From assembly GCA_963931865.1 (NCBI GenBank), contig OZ007518.1, positions 3,434,055 through 3,498,054 of the forward strand: a stretch of DNA of 64,000 bases. Direction: 5' to 3'. The notes under the pieces were generated by a model that was not told the origin of the DNA, made no database searches, and saw only the letters and a list, made by a program, of their open reading frames with translations. A program made the translations under genes and the position numbers. Positions 32,728 through 46,200 of this stretch are shown in pieces. This stretch comes from Axinella damicornis (taxonomy: Eukaryota > Porifera > Demospongiae > Axinellida > Axinellidae). The first letter of the stretch is position 1; the number at the start of each line of letters is the position of its first letter.

Positions 32728-33097
32728 AATTGGTCTTCGCCTGCTTGCAAGGTGCAGTTGATGCCTATTCACGCTGCCTGGATGGAATAGGGCCAGGGTC
32801 ACCGATCACCAAATGGTCTAACAATACTTGAAAATCCAAGACTCAACAATAAATAAAATTGTAGCTAAGCTGATGTCAAATTATGCAAAACTGCATCATG
32901 CAATGAGTTACGCCGTAGCTATACGTCCCACCTGAGGCTGTGCACCTCGATCACAATCTGCTGTATAGCTCCGGACAAATGATCGACACTGTCGTACGAT
33001 TAATGGGTCATAGGTCATAGTCTTTCCGTTTTCCTGATGCACCTGATAACGGCCGGTCCGAGTCAACGTCGGCGCTGCGCTTCACTGAACGCAGAGT

Positions 33098-33733
33098 ATG
33101 AGGCAGACTGCTTCTCTCTCGAGAAAGTACGTTACAGCAGTGGTACTTTTTCTGGCATCACTAACAAACAAGGTATGCATATGGAGTGGCAGTAACGTCC
33201 TCTCAAACACATGCCATTACTTGCAAGTTTTATGGTGTCATCCACAACTGATTGCAACAGTTGCGGATGACACCATAAAACTTGCTATGGTACTATAATA
33301 GGCCTGCAATATTGGGCTGAGGTATTTGTCTGTATGTCTAGTGTCGAGATGGCTGCTGTCATGTAAGCCGACATTCTCATCGACGGGGGTCTTCAATACT
33401 CTCCAAACATCTAAGGACATTCCATATTGGGCAAATGAGAGTGCTGGTTTCAAGGCCGCTGATTGCCTGACAGTTGATTGTTTGTATTATTCTACTGATG
33501 CCGTCCCACCCAGTACAGCTGGTATGTCATTACTAGGAGAATGCAGGGCATTGTGGGGCTCGCCTGACATACTGCATGTCAATATAGTAGTGAAGGCTGG
33601 GCAGTATATGAAAACGGTCAAAGCCATGATCAGCATTGTTGGAAGCAAGTGTGTGACCGAAGAGGGCTATTGCTGGCTGAACCATTCAGTGTTTCTGTTT
33701 CTGCTAGCAATGTTGTTGTACGCATTAGCATGA
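33098..33733 (+). CDS. Putative secreted or GPI-anchored protein, two exons
   Basis: Exon 1 begins at 33098 with a signal-type leader (RKYVTAVVLFLASLTNK). The exon 2 frame runs from an acceptor near 33341 (TATGTCTAG) to a stop at 33733. The frame of exon 2 encodes Cys- and Asn-containing extracellular-looking sequence (DIPYWANESAGF, GMSLLGECRALWG) and ends in the hydrophobic tail SVFLFLLAMLLYALA, as in GPI-anchored precursors. The donor is uncertain. The strongest one, AAG then GTATGC at about 33172, leaves the wrong phase. A weaker one, GGCA then GTAACG at about 33192, keeps the frame. A palindrome (33223-33285) lies in the intron. No known domain is recognised. Confidence 0.4.
33223..33285. 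repeat. 63-bp palindrome in the putative intron
   Basis: GCAAGTTTTATGGTGTCATC pairs with GATGACACCATAAAACTTGC around an AACTGATTGCAACAGTT centre. Confidence 0.75.
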
Positions 33734-34761
33734 AGTTGCTGAAAGACGATTTGTAGTATGTCATTGTAGCTATATTCTCTGCATCCTCTCGTGCACATCA
33801 CAGCAACTGTGAGCGAGTCAGGTTAGCGTTTATAGCCTAGCAGCAATGTAGCTAGGCTAACCGGCAAGGCGGTACGTGTAGGTCCACGCGCTGTCTCCGT
33901 CTTTGTCAGTGTCGCCGAGGAGGAAGAATGTTCAGGATGTTCTAGCCAATGTCCACGAGTGGTCTCTGTCTTTGTTGTCGCCATCGTTCGTCGAACAGCT
34001 ACAGGTAGCTAGACGGTTCGTCGAGTTCGTTGAATTTGAATATTATTGTGCACGTGCAAGTGAAATTCGCTGATTTAAAATTTACGGTATTTGCAAGATC
34101 CAAGCAAGCAAGCAAGCAAGCATACATACACATGCTCTGCGCAATGAAGTCACGCTAGTGTGGGGCTCGCTCACGCTCGCCCCAATAATTGTACTCATGA
34201 CAAATCGGACATGACATCTGTGCATCCTTGATTCCTTGGTGTACCCCATGTGCAGATACGAAGTGTCCGAAAGTTTCTTTCCATTTTTTGCCGAACAGAA
34301 GGATGCAGTGTGCATATAGACACAGCCATGTTTTCACCACCGGACAGACACCTCCTCATGATCATTTGGCTGGCAGAGTTCACAGGTGAGAAACACCTAG
34401 CTGTAGCATGACATCTTGCTGCAGTTAACCTCATTCCGTGCAGGCCCCAGCCCAGCTTTCCAGTACGGAAAAAGCTAGGTTGGACCTGGAAAACAGGCTA
34501 ATGAATTGTCCTCTGAGAATTGGACCACTAGCAATATTCATGAGATGACATATAACTTGTTCAGCATAATTATGGTGACATACCATTTTACTCTAGTAGA
34601 ACGTAGGCAGGGAGATTTAAGTATGCCTTATCAGGTTTCCTTTGGCGAGGAAACCAGATATTGTATATCAATCTCAGTTACATAGATACACCCCCAGATG
34701 GAATTCCTTCTCTCCCAATTCTACCTTATCTAGCATAGCTAGTCAAGATTCTCAATGTTAC
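33734..34761. other. Intergenic stretch
   Basis: A (CAAG)n microsatellite lies at about 34097-34121. A decayed TAGCC-like unit lies at about 34430-34496 (AACCTCATTCCGTGCAGG to AACAGGCTAA). No gene recognised. Confidence 0.45.
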
Positions 34762-34796
34762 TAGCCTCGTTCCCAGGCCGCGTGGGAATGAGGCTA
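34762..34796. mobile_element. TAGCC-family MITE, 35 bp, exact 9-bp duplication
   Basis: TAGCCTCGTTCCCAGGCCGC to GGGAATGAGGCTA, flanked by CAATGTTAC at 34753-34761 and 34797-34805. Confidence 0.9.
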
Positions 34797-35030
34797 CAAT
34801 GTTACAACTCCTACAGATTCCAAACTTAGGTAGCAATGTTACTGGTGCTCTCTAGTTTGAAAAACCATGTGTACGTACTAACACACTCTGCACACCAATA
34901 ATACACATGGAATGTTTCAAATTTAGCTAACCTGTAGAGTACACTACTATTATACAGCCTAGAAATACTGGAAGTATAAAGTACACGTATGTTATATAGG
35001 AAAAGAGTACAGCATACTCTGCGTCCAATG

Positions 35031-36467
35031 TCAATTATCATTGGGGCATACCCATTCCATTCCCTGGGGGTTTGTAGGTGGCTGTTTCGATATGCACAAC
35101 TCATGTCTGATACTTCTTTCTTCGATGACTGCAGTGGGACACCTCAGTGTCAGATCACCGTCCGGGAAGTAGAGTGCGAATGCAATTCCTTCCCAGCTGA
35201 TCGATTTCCGAGTGCCGCTGTAGTAATTGATGACATAATTTGGACTGAATGTCGGCACTGCCCTGGGATCGACAACTCTGCCATCTTGACCCACCAATCC
35301 GTTTGGTTCAAGTACACGATTCACCAGGATGTCTTTGTGTTTGAAATCGTTAAATTTGGAGAATGTCTCCAGGTCATCTTCCGTACAAATGATGGTGACG
35401 TAGCAGACTTCATAGCGGTATCGCAGTGTTCCTCCAACCTTGAGATGGATCTTGGACATCGAGCATTGTCGCGAGTTGGCGTATGACTTCAGGAGGTTGT
35501 AGAAGGACACACAGAATACATTGTTACCGTACGTTGACTCTGGTGGACATTTAACATACCCTGCAACGTACGTTCCATGCTGCTCCAGTGCACGTACTGC
35601 ATCTATGGCCTGTTGTGGTAGCTGGTCCTCAAGACTGATACCCCACCACGAATAGTACCCTGGTAGCACAGGAACTGTGCCAGGTATCTTCTGATATTTC
35701 ATCTGGTCTGGTGTAATTGGAATTCCTATGAACTCAGGGAATTCTGTTAGGTTCCAGAACGATACGGTGTTCAGATAGGTCTCTCCCAGTGGGCGTCCAT
35801 CATAAATGTACTCTTTTCCAAGTTCTTGCTTTGGTTTGAAAGTATAGTGGTAACGATCTAGCCTGTTGGGTCGTATTTCTTCCGCATGTTCATTGTGTGT
35901 CACATGGCACAGCACATTGGTTGAGAACTTTAGGCCCTTAAGCTTCCCAAGATTCGCACTCTGGAAGCTGTAAAGGAAAGGGTTGACTTCTTTGGCTTCA
36001 TCCCATTCGTCGTCAGGTATCGGGCCCCAAGGATGGGCCTTGGTGAATTTGTCAGGGTAGTGTATCTCAAATAGATTCTTTGCATCCGTTCTCTGTAGCT
36101 TGTGTTGTTCCCTTAGATCCCTGAGCAATAGTGAATAGATGCATGTGCTGCTGAGGCTTGACTCTAATAGCTATTATACATATTCAGCCCAAAAGTGCAT
36201 GTGAAATGGCACTTTGCTAGCTAATCCTTACCATTCTGGCTTGAATACTTGTGCTGTTATTCCAAAGTATGATTGCCTCCCATGCTTTATACATTATTTA
36301 GAGGGTTCTAGGTGGAGATAGTTCTGAAAGTGCAAGTTTCATTGATTAAAGGATCTAGTGTATTATGATTCTCAACCTCAAGAGATGAAGTACAATATGA
36401 GACAACGCTATTTGCAGTAAACCTTGTGGTTATTGACTTACACTCCTGTCTTTATATCCACTGCCAT
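35031..36467 (-). CDS. Unrecognised 371-residue protein, tandem copy 1
   Basis: Two exons: 36442-36467 (MAVDIKTG plus GT, donor GTAAGTC) and 35031-36120 (acceptor GCTCAG). Joining gives a Val codon and continues DLREQHKLQRTD. The long frame alone starts at a non-ATG codon here, which supports the spliced start; the paralog at 37627 shows the same structure and the same exon lengths. There is no signal peptide, so it is probably cytosolic. Features: LGKLKGLKFSTNVLCHVTHN near residues 65-85, a YYSWWGISLEDQLPQQA block in the middle, and EGIAFALYFPDGDLTLRCP toward the C-terminus. I cannot assign a family. The CHVTHN segment followed by a TFKPKQ turn is reminiscent of ADP-ribosyltransferase-like folds, as speculation only. 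Confidence 0.75.
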
Positions 36468-37017
36468 GATCGCAGCTGTGATCAACCAAATGATGAGCTT
36501 TGAGAAACCCAATGACTGATGATCTACAAGAAAGTTGCGTCATCTGCATGTAAACTGCTGTGTCATTCCAGAAATAGGGTATTTTTCTGGGACATTGATG
36601 TTGTAAACATCACGTAATTCACAGCATCTGATCACTACGAGAATGATGTCAACATCACGTAGTTCATTTTTCCTCATAATCCAATCTCAATCTCTGGAAA
36701 CATTATTCATGAAATGATGTACTACTCTTAGCTACCTGTAACTGGAACTGGTGAATATGGTTTACAACTATGGACCAAATTCCAAGCCAAATGTGGTGAT
36801 TCATGTCCTTAGCGACTATGAACAGACTTTCTAATTACTCACAGAGTGAGTGAACTTGATCTTTTCTGTTGCTATGGCAGTGGCACCTGTATACGTACTC
36901 TTGCCTGCAGGGCATGCACATATAGCTATACACGTACTCAAGCTGTTACTCATCACTCATGCAAAGAAGTGCGTTATCACTTATTTATACACCCCATTCG
37001 TCAGGAAGAATTGAACA

Positions 37018-37058
37018 TAGCCTTGTTCCCAGGCCGCGTGGGCCTGGGAACGAGGCTA
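37018..37058. mobile_element. TAGCC-family MITE, 41 bp, exact 9-bp duplication
   Basis: TAGCCTTGTTCCCAGGCCGC to GGCCTGGGAACGAGGCTA, flanked by AATTGAACA at 37009-37017 and 37059-37067. It lies between the two 371-residue paralogs. A half-end (GGCCTGGGAACGAGGCTA) also lies at 37244-37261. Confidence 0.92.
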
Positions 37059-37626
37059 AATTGAACACATGCAGTGACTACGCACCAATTGCATCATTAG
37101 CTGCTGTCACCCAAGATGTAGTCTCGGAACCAGACCCTTCCCTTCACACAGGGAAGAGGAAGGGTCTGGGCAAGTGTCTCTACTGTAATTGTCCTGGAAG
37201 AACCCAACTTTTCTCCACGGCTGCGAGATAAAGTCTGGGCGGAGGCCTGGGAACGAGGCTAATTATGTGTGGATTATTAGGGATCAATGGCAATAAAACG
37301 CATGCAATCGCTATTAACCTGCTCGTTACTCCCATCAAACACTTGGGGATAACAAGGCATGCATAGCCCAGCGATTTGCTGTATCTATATAGTCACTGGT
37401 GACACTGAATTCGAAAGTCTGGAGAAAATTCATCCCATGACGTCATTTGCAATCAACAATTCTGATTACAAACATTGGTGAAACTGCAATGGATTGGTCA
37501 TCAGAAAATTAAATTCAATATTTTCATAAGCTACTGTTCTGTACATGTTATCTAGAAAATATTATATTGCTAAAAATCTTTTACTTCCTATAAATTTTAA
37601 TGGTAGTACAAAAAATATATTAATTG

Positions 37627-39056
37627 TCAATTGTCATTGGGACATACCCATTTCCTTTCGTAGGGGTTTGTAGGTGGCTGTTTCGATGTGCAGAACGTGT
37701 GACTTATAGGTTTTTCTTCAACGACTGCAGTGGGACACTTCAGTGTTAGATCACCATCCGGGAAGTAGAGTGCGAATGCAATTCCTTCCCAGCTGATCGA
37801 TTTCCGAGTGACGCTGTAGTGATTAATGACATAATCTGGACTAAATGTTGGTACTGCCCTGGGATCGACAACTCTGCCATCTTGACCCACCAATCCATTT
37901 GGTTCGAGTACACGATTCACCAGGATGTCTTCGCGTTTGAAATCGTTAAACTTGGAGAATGTCTCCAAGTCATCTTCCGTACAAATGATGGTGACGTAGC
38001 AGACTTCATAGCGGTATCGGAGTGTTCCTCCAACCTTGAGATGGATCTTGGATAGCGAGCATTGTCGCGAGTCAGCGTATGACTTCAGGAGGTCGTATAA
38101 GGACACACAGAATGTGTTGTTGCCATACATTGACTCTGGTGGACATTTAACATACCCTGCAACGTATGTTCCATGCTGCTCTAGTGCACGTGCTGCATCT
38201 ATGGCCTGTTGTGGTAACTGGTCCTCCAGACTGATCCCCCACCACGAATAGTACCCTGGTAGCACAGGAACTGTGCCAGGTATCTTCTGATATTTCATTT
38301 CGTCTGCTGTGATTGGCTCTCCTACGAATTCAGGGAATTCTTTTACATTGTAGAACGGCACAGTATTCACATAGGTCTCTCCTAGTGGGCGTCCATCAAA
38401 GATGTACTCTTTTCCAACTTTCTGCTTGGGTTTGAAAGTGTAGTGGTCACCGTCAAGCCAGTTAGGTCGTATTTCTCTTGCCTGTCGATTGTGTGTCACA
38501 TGGCACAGCACATTGGTTGAGAACTTTAGGCCCTTAAGCTTCCCAAGGTTCGCACTCTGGAAGCTGTAAAGGAAAGGATTGACTTCTTTGGCTTCATCCC
38601 ATTCGTCGTCAGGTATCAGACCCCAAGGATGGGCCTTGGTGAACTTATCCGGGTAGTGTATCTCGTAGAAGTTCTTTGCACCCCTTCCCTGTAGCTCATG
38701 TTTTTCTCTTAGATCCCTGAGCATTAGATGGATCGAGGTGAGTTTTGACTTAGCTACACCTAGTTATTATACCCTTTGGGGCTGAATGCTTGTGCTGTTA
38801 TTCCCATTTCATATAGCCACTACATGTACAACGTCATGAGATTATACAAATTGGGGAATTTGGCACACTTACTGGGTTCTCAAAGCTTGCAGTTTAAGCT
38901 TAGTATCTGTCTAGTGGTTGATACTTTTACAACTTGAGTTCACAAACGTCACTGAAAATTATGGGTGTGCAGTATGTAACGTATGTTCTCATTCTTGAGA
39001 ATCTACTTTGTAGAATAGTCATTAACTTACACTCCTGTCTTTATATCCAGTGCCAT
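37627..39056 (-). CDS. Unrecognised 371-residue protein, tandem copy 2
   Basis: Two exons: 39031-39056 (MALDIKTG plus GT, donor GTAAGTT) and 37627-38716 (acceptor GCTCAG, then GGATCTAAGAG). Exon lengths equal those of copy 1, and the proteins align without gaps; many substitutions are conservative. They differ most at the N-terminal region (LREKHELQGRGAKNFYEIHY) and near the C-terminus (SHTFCTSKQPPTNPYERKW). The duplicated unit includes about 150 bp of upstream DNA: CTGCTGTGTCATTCC(G/A)GAAATAG occurs before both start codons, so the promoter was copied too. No known domain can be assigned. Frame conservation between copies argues that both are functional. Confidence 0.75.
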
Positions 39057-39629
39057 AATTGCAGCTATGATCAAATCAATGATGTGCCCTGAGAGAAACC
39101 TTATGAACTGATGATTTCAAGAATACTCTGTCATCTGTGAACTGCTGTGTCATTCCGGAAATAGTCTATTTCTGGGACATCGATGTTGTAAACATGTTGT
39201 AAACATGACGTGATCCATTGTTCATCAATGACTACCTAGGAAACAGTGTTCATGAGATGACATCCTGTGACTGGAAATTGTGTATAGATTTTCTGTCATG
39301 AAAGAAATGTTCGGTGAAAGTAGAACTGTTTTCAGTGCATGTAACAGAACATGCTCAATTTAAGGCATCCAATTGCAACATGTATGCTTAAGGCATTGCA
39401 CACCCCATGAATGTCATCTTGAAAACATCTTTGTTCAAATGACCCATGCAACTGAATCATCTACCAATTCAACGTTTTGTTGTAGCAATTCGTGGCTATA
39501 CTTGTGGACAACTTAGTCCATCAATGACTGTTTTAATATTATATGTAAGACCACTGTTCTGGTTACTTTCAGGATCAATCAACAGCAATCAGCATGTAAG
39601 GCTTCATTTTATCAGTATCAACATAATAA

Positions 39630-39790
39630 TTATGGTGTTTTTGAAGAGTTATTCATTTTGAACAAAGAAGTTGATTGGAGATATAAATGGGTTGTCCCAA
39701 AAATCTTGAAACAACACAAAACGCTCTCCTCCAGCACTGGTAATGTCCCTTTCTCCACAATAGCTCTATGTATATCACTGCAAAACTTAT
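39630..39790 (+). pseudogene. Decayed COR-region fragment of a Roc-COR relative
   Basis: TGTTTTTGAAGAGTT near 39642, then AACAAAGAAG, GGAGATATAAATGGG, AAACAACACAAAACGCT and CTCCAGCACTGGTAATGTCC, match the intact gene at about 46630-46790 in order. Small deletions (one of about 20 bp) break the original frame. It lies 400 bp upstream of the intact gene, so it is probably the stub of a former tandem copy. Confidence 0.75.
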
Positions 39791-40213
39791 TAATTTATTT
39801 CATTGCCATTTTAATTGCCCTTTTTGTGGATGGTTATCGGAATACTGCAACAGTATATAATTATGTGTGTGCATAGTTGTGGAGTGGAAATTGTGTCCCT
39901 AAAATGATGTGGAATTCTTGGTGAGTGGGGAAGGAATTGATGGTGGAGTAGTTAGGATTATTCACAGCAAACCAGGCTATGTGGGACTCACCCATGCTTG
40001 CCCAACAATGGACATACAGGAAGTATTGTTATCAACCAACCATAAATTTTGATAGTAAAGGTATGCTAAACATCCAGTAAGTGGATTCACTGTCACATGA
40101 TCATGACTGAGAAGTAATTTTTCTGTCAGTTTGTGGTATAGACAGAGGTAACTAGTAGCTACAGTCTGTGTTCACCTGAAATAGCTGTCTCTACAGGTAG
40201 CAATACTTTCAAC

Positions 40214-43200
40214 ATGGACAAGCAACAAAGTCAAAGACTCAAGGAAGACATGAAAACCGCGTGTGAGAACAACCATTTTGATAAAGTGTTTGAATTGATA
40301 AAAGCTGGTCAGGACCCACGACACGCCCTACCAGGAAGCCAGACACCTCTCCACTACGCTGCATTCCATGGCAACCTGGAGGTGGTGAGAGCGCTAATTG
40401 AAGAGCATGGCTGTAACCCACAGAGTGTAGATAAGAACAAGTGCACTCCACTCCACTATGCTTGCTATTGTGGTCACCAAGATATAGTTAAGTACTTGGT
40501 CACTGTACAGAAATGTGACCCACACCAAAAAGGCCATGAGGGACATCTTCCTCTTCATTTCACATGGATGAATGAAGAACTTAATCGTCCCTTATTTGCA
40601 TTTGAAAGCAGCAGTTCCTTGTTGTTTGAAGAACCCACTAGAGGTCATTTTGAGATAGCAAAGTTCCTACTCATGGAATGTGGATGCAATGTAACAGAAT
40701 CCAACAAGCATGGTCCCCCCCTAATCGTACATTTAGCTTGTAGGTATGGGACAGCAACATTTGTGCAATTCCTCATTGAACAGAAAGACTGTCCTCCAAA
40801 TGGCCACAATAAAGACGAAGACACTCCAGTACATTTAGCTTCCAAATATGGCAATGTGGAAATCCTGAGGTACTTAGTGGAAACGAAACATTGTAGCCTG
40901 TGGCAACAAAACGAAGATGGAAATACTCCATTGCACCTGGCTTGTAAGTTCCATCATCTTGAGACTACACACTATCTTGTCAGGAAGCAACGAAGCCTTA
41001 CCATGGTAGCTAACCATTTGAAAGAACTACCCACACATATCGCATGCTGTGACGATTCACCAAAAATAGTTCAACTTGTAACATCTGACTCAAATGTTAT
41101 CGCTAAAGCCTGTAATGGAATAACACCTCTCCATATGGCCAGTGCACTTGGATGTCTAGAAGTTGTAAAGTGGCTTATTGAGGAGATGCACTGTGATCCA
41201 AATATTGAAGATGGCAGCCATTTAACCCCATTACACTGTGCATGTGGGCATCTTCATGGTGGGTATAGCCATATTTTCTATGACAAAAAAAGAATCAATA
41301 AAATTATACAGACTGTGGAGTACTTAGTTGCCAATTGTGGGTGTAACCCAATGTTGAATTCTATATCAGACCCACACTCTTCTCTCATGCAGACAGCATG
41401 TAGGAATAATCTTGAGTTAGTGAAAGCACTTACCAGCAACAATGTCAACTGTGTTGACAGAAATGGCAACACTCCGCTACATCTAGCTTGCACAAAAAAC
41501 AACATGGAAATTGTGCAATTCTTAGTCTTAGAGAGGCACTGCCGCCAGGATATTCCAAATATCAGGGGTGAGATACCACTGCATATTGCTTGCTCTTCAC
41601 AAGAACCAAGAAGACTTATCCGTCGTCGATCCGTCAGGAATGCTAACGCTTCCACTAAACCAGTAAGGCTACCACCAGAGGTGGTAAAACTATCACTAGA
41701 GCTGGTAAAGTTGGTTAGCAACTGTAATATAAATGTTCAAACCAAGATTGGGGGAGATACTCCAGTACACATTGCTTGCAGACATTATCAGAATGAAATA
41801 GTTACTTACCTAACTCAGGAAAGGCATTGTGATCTGAACGTACCGAACCTTAAGGGTGAACTGCCTTTGCATATTGCCTGTCAGCAGAAATCATTGGAAC
41901 TGGTGAAGATGGTGTGTAGCTGCAACCTGCATGCTCAAACCAACAGAGGTTTTACACCTATGCACATAGCCTGCAAGAATAATGCCATGGAAATAATCGA
42001 ATATCTTGTTCAGGAACGGCACTGTGAACCAAGTCAGCATTTCAAAATATATGATGATCTACTCATACACAGTGCATGTGCTAAAGGAAGTTCAGAACTT
42101 GTTAGAAAGCTTGCAAACCCCACCAATGTGAATACAAGATTCCCAACTGATTCCAAACGCCAGTATCCATATACAATGTCATATGATCACAACATATCAG
42201 AGAATAATGAGTATGGTACCCCTGGTAGCATGCCTTTACATGAAGCTTGCAAAGGTGCAAATGTGGAAGTTGTAAAGATGTTAGTACAAGATTTTCATTG
42301 TGATCGAGCTGTAAGGAATGCAGACGGGGAATTACCATTGCATCTTGCTTGCAGCCAACATTCCTTGGAGATAGTTGAACTGGTCGGCAATATCTTTGAT
42401 CCAACTGTACAGAACAAGTCTGGTGATACTCCACTGCACATTGCATGCCAACATGGTCAAGTGGACATTGTCAGATACCTCACTGAGAAGTTTGTGTGTG
42501 ATTTCAGCGTTCAAAACAGTTCTCGAAAACTGCCAGTGCATTATGCTTGTAAACATTCCTTGGAACTGGTAGAACTAGTGAGTGACTGCGACCTTGAATC
42601 CAGAATCTCACACGGTGTAACACCTCTGCACATTGCTTGCCAACATGGGAATAAAAATATCGTACGGTACCTTATTGAAGAGAAAAAATGCAATCCAGAC
42701 GTTGAAAACAGTGATGGACTTTCCTTACTAGACTACGCATGTGGTTTCACTTCTAAAGAAGAGCTGGACGATGAAGGAAGGCAAGCACAATCCACAGTTG
42801 TAAGGTACTTGATGAACAAGTGTGACTATGATCCGGCAAATGTTCTGGCCCTATTTATAAAAGCCTGTGAAGATGGCAATTTAGGAATAGCTAAATTGTT
42901 TTGCACTAATACCGACATTGTAAACTCTTCCAATACAGAAGGTAATACTCCCCTCCATATAGCATGCATGTACAAACATTTGGAGCTGGTGAAGTTTCTG
43001 ACTGAAGACAGGCAATGTAGTCATGATGTTAAGAATCAAAGGGGTGAGTTGCCATTACACATTGCATGCTGTAGGGAACAAAGTAGCTCACTTGAAATGA
43101 TCAAGCTAGTTAGCACCAACAGTGATGTCAATGCTCAAACAGTAGTCGGTGACACCCCACTGCACTTTGCTTGTCACAATGGAGTTCTTGAAGTGGTACA

Positions 43201-46200
43201 ATACTTGACTGAACAATGCCAAAGCGACCAAACTATTGAAAACGAAGAAGGGAAACTGCCACTCCACATTGCTTGTGGCAAAAGTTCACTTGAAGTAGTG
43301 AAACTGGTTTGTAACTGCAATGTCAATGCTCAGACAATATACTCAGATACACCATTACATATAGCATGCCACAGATATGATCCAGTTGAGATTGCTGACT
43401 TCCTTGTTCATAACAAAGGTGCAGACCCATGTGTTTTGAATGGCCATGGGTATAGTCCTATTCACGCAGCATGTAGGAAAGGTGATCTTGCTTTGGTGAA
43501 AACTCTTGCTGCTAGTACAACAATTAATTACCATGGGAATACCCCAATGCACATTGCATGTGACAGTGGGTGTTTGGAAGTTGCAAGATTTCTAATCAAT
43601 GAAGCTCCAATTAAAGCAGATCTGAGTATTCAAAATCACCATGGAGATCTAGCTTTGCACATTGCCTGTAAAAATTGCTCACTGCCTCTAACCAAACTGT
43701 TGAATAGCTGTGATCCAAATGTGAAAAACGCAGCGGGAAACACACCATTACATGTGGCCTGCAAACAACTTGCAGTTCAGTGTGTAAAGTACCTAGTTGA
43801 AGAAAGGGATTGTGATGCTTCAGTGCAGAACATGGCAGGGGAACTTCCACTGCATATTGCTGCCAATACAGCATCTCATGATGTGGTGAAGTTAGTCAGT
43901 CACTGCGAAGTCAATTCCAGAACAGCGTCTGGAAATACTCCTCTGCACATTGCAATCGCCTGCAGTGAATTAGCTACTGTACAGTACTTGCTAAAGGTAT
44001 TGAACTGTGATCCAAACATTCAAAACAAGAATGGAGAACTGCCTCTGCATATTGCCTGCCGAAAGGCCCAGTCCCTGAAATTTGTGAAGCTGGTGAGTAA
44101 TTGTGACCCAGATGCGCAAACATCAAGCGGTGATACAGCATTACACCTAGCCTGTTTGGTTTTAGCCTCTCAAACTGTTTCATACCTGCTAGAACAAAAG
44201 CGCTGCAATCCGAATATTCAAAATGCTAATGGAGAAACTCCTTTACACATTGTTTGCCAAAAACTAGACTTACAATTGGTAAAATTTATTGGAAAGTATG
44301 TCTCCAATCCCAATGTGGCAACATTGTCTGGTGACACTCCACTACACATTGCTTGCAGAAGTATGATAATAGATCGCCGTACAGAATGGACCCTTTCTAT
44401 TGAGGAAAAAGAAAAGCCCCCAGCAATGGACGTTATAAATTACCTCATCGGAACAAAGAATTGCAATCTGAGAGTCAAAAATAAGAGAGGAGAGCTCCCT
44501 CTCCACCTGGCATGCATGGGGTCAGTAGAACATGTAAAACTAGTAAAACTAGTTAGCAATTGCAACATTAACTCGCAGACGCTCGATGGAAACACCCCAC
44601 TGCACATAGCTTGTGAGGAGAACAATATCGCAATTATAAAGTACCTCACTAAGACTAAACAGTGTGACGTTAATATACAAAATGAGAAGGGAGAATTGCC
44701 TCTGCACATAGCCTGTGCTGGGGATAATCTACAAATGGCAATGCTGGTGAGAAAATGTAATGTAAATGCAGTGACAACAGCTGGTGACACCCCTCTTCAT
44801 CTAGCTCTCTCTTCTATATATACATATCGACGTGAAAATCTTGTGAAATTCCTCATCTCCATTATTCACTGCGATCTAACAGTTCAGAACAATAACAAAG
44901 AATTACCACTGCATACTGCTTGCCAGAATGACTGTTCCTTGGATGTTGTGAAATTAGTCAGTGAGTGTGATGTGGAAGTACAGACTGTCTCTGGCGATAC
45001 ACCACTACTTATAGCTTGCAGACAAGACCTACAAGATATAGTAGAGTATCTCATCACAAGGAAGCATTGCAATCCCAGAGCTCATAACATTGACAATGAA
45101 TTACCCTTGCATGCTGCCTGTGAAGGGAGTACTGAAATTGAGATGGTGAAGTTAGTTTGTGATTGTGATGTGAATACTCAAACACTTCAATCCGGGGATA
45201 CACCATTGCATTATGCGTGCAGAAATCAACACACTGCAGAGGATATTGTGAAGTATCTTATAGAAGAGAAATTCAGCAATCCCTCCATACAAAACAATAA
45301 TGGTCAGCTACCCCTTCACATAGCCTGCTCTAGTAGGAATATATCCCTCAAACTTGTGGAACTGCTCAGCAAGTGTGATGCTGATTTTAACTGCAGAACA
45401 CTCACAGGAGATACTCCATTACATGAAGCCTGTCGAGTGAGTACACATTATCCGGATGTAAAGCAAAAAGTGATTCAGTTCCTTATAGAAAAGAAGCATT
45501 GTGACCCAAACCTTCGGAATGATGCTGGAATGACTCCTCTCCACTACATCTGTAAGATGAATGCAAGGGAAACTGCACTATTCCTACTATCCACTGCTAA
45601 GGTGAGACCCTCTGTGACAACAAAGAACTCTGAAGGACAAACTCCAGTAATGCTTACTGATGACATTGAAATCATCAGAGAGCTGCTAAAGCATGGGGCA
45701 GATCCTCACCCCTTGTATCAGAAGTATGAGCAGTTCTTCAGCGAGTATTGTTCAGAAACCCCACCACCTACACCATTCAGTGTCCTTGTTGTAGGAAATG
45801 CTTCCACGGGCAAGACTACCTTGATTGAATCACTCAAAGCAGAAGGGCAACTGGTTATTCAAGATACAAGTCCTGATGCACATACAGCTGGTATCATTCC
45901 CAATCCATTTGAAAGCAAGGAATACGGTCTTGTTACATTCTATGACTTTGCAGGCCAGCACGAGTACTATGCAGGCCATGAGGCAGTGATTCGAATCATT
46001 GTAAGGAGCACTCCCCCAGCCATTTTACTACTTGTTGACATTAGTGAAAGTGAGGATAATGTCAAGCAGAAACTACTCTACTGGTTGTCATTCATTAGTA
46101 ACCAATTTCCCAACGTCTCGAGCAAACCACATCTCATCATAACAGGAAGCCATGCTGATGTAGTAGTAGACAATGGGGGAAATCCCCATACTAAGATTGC

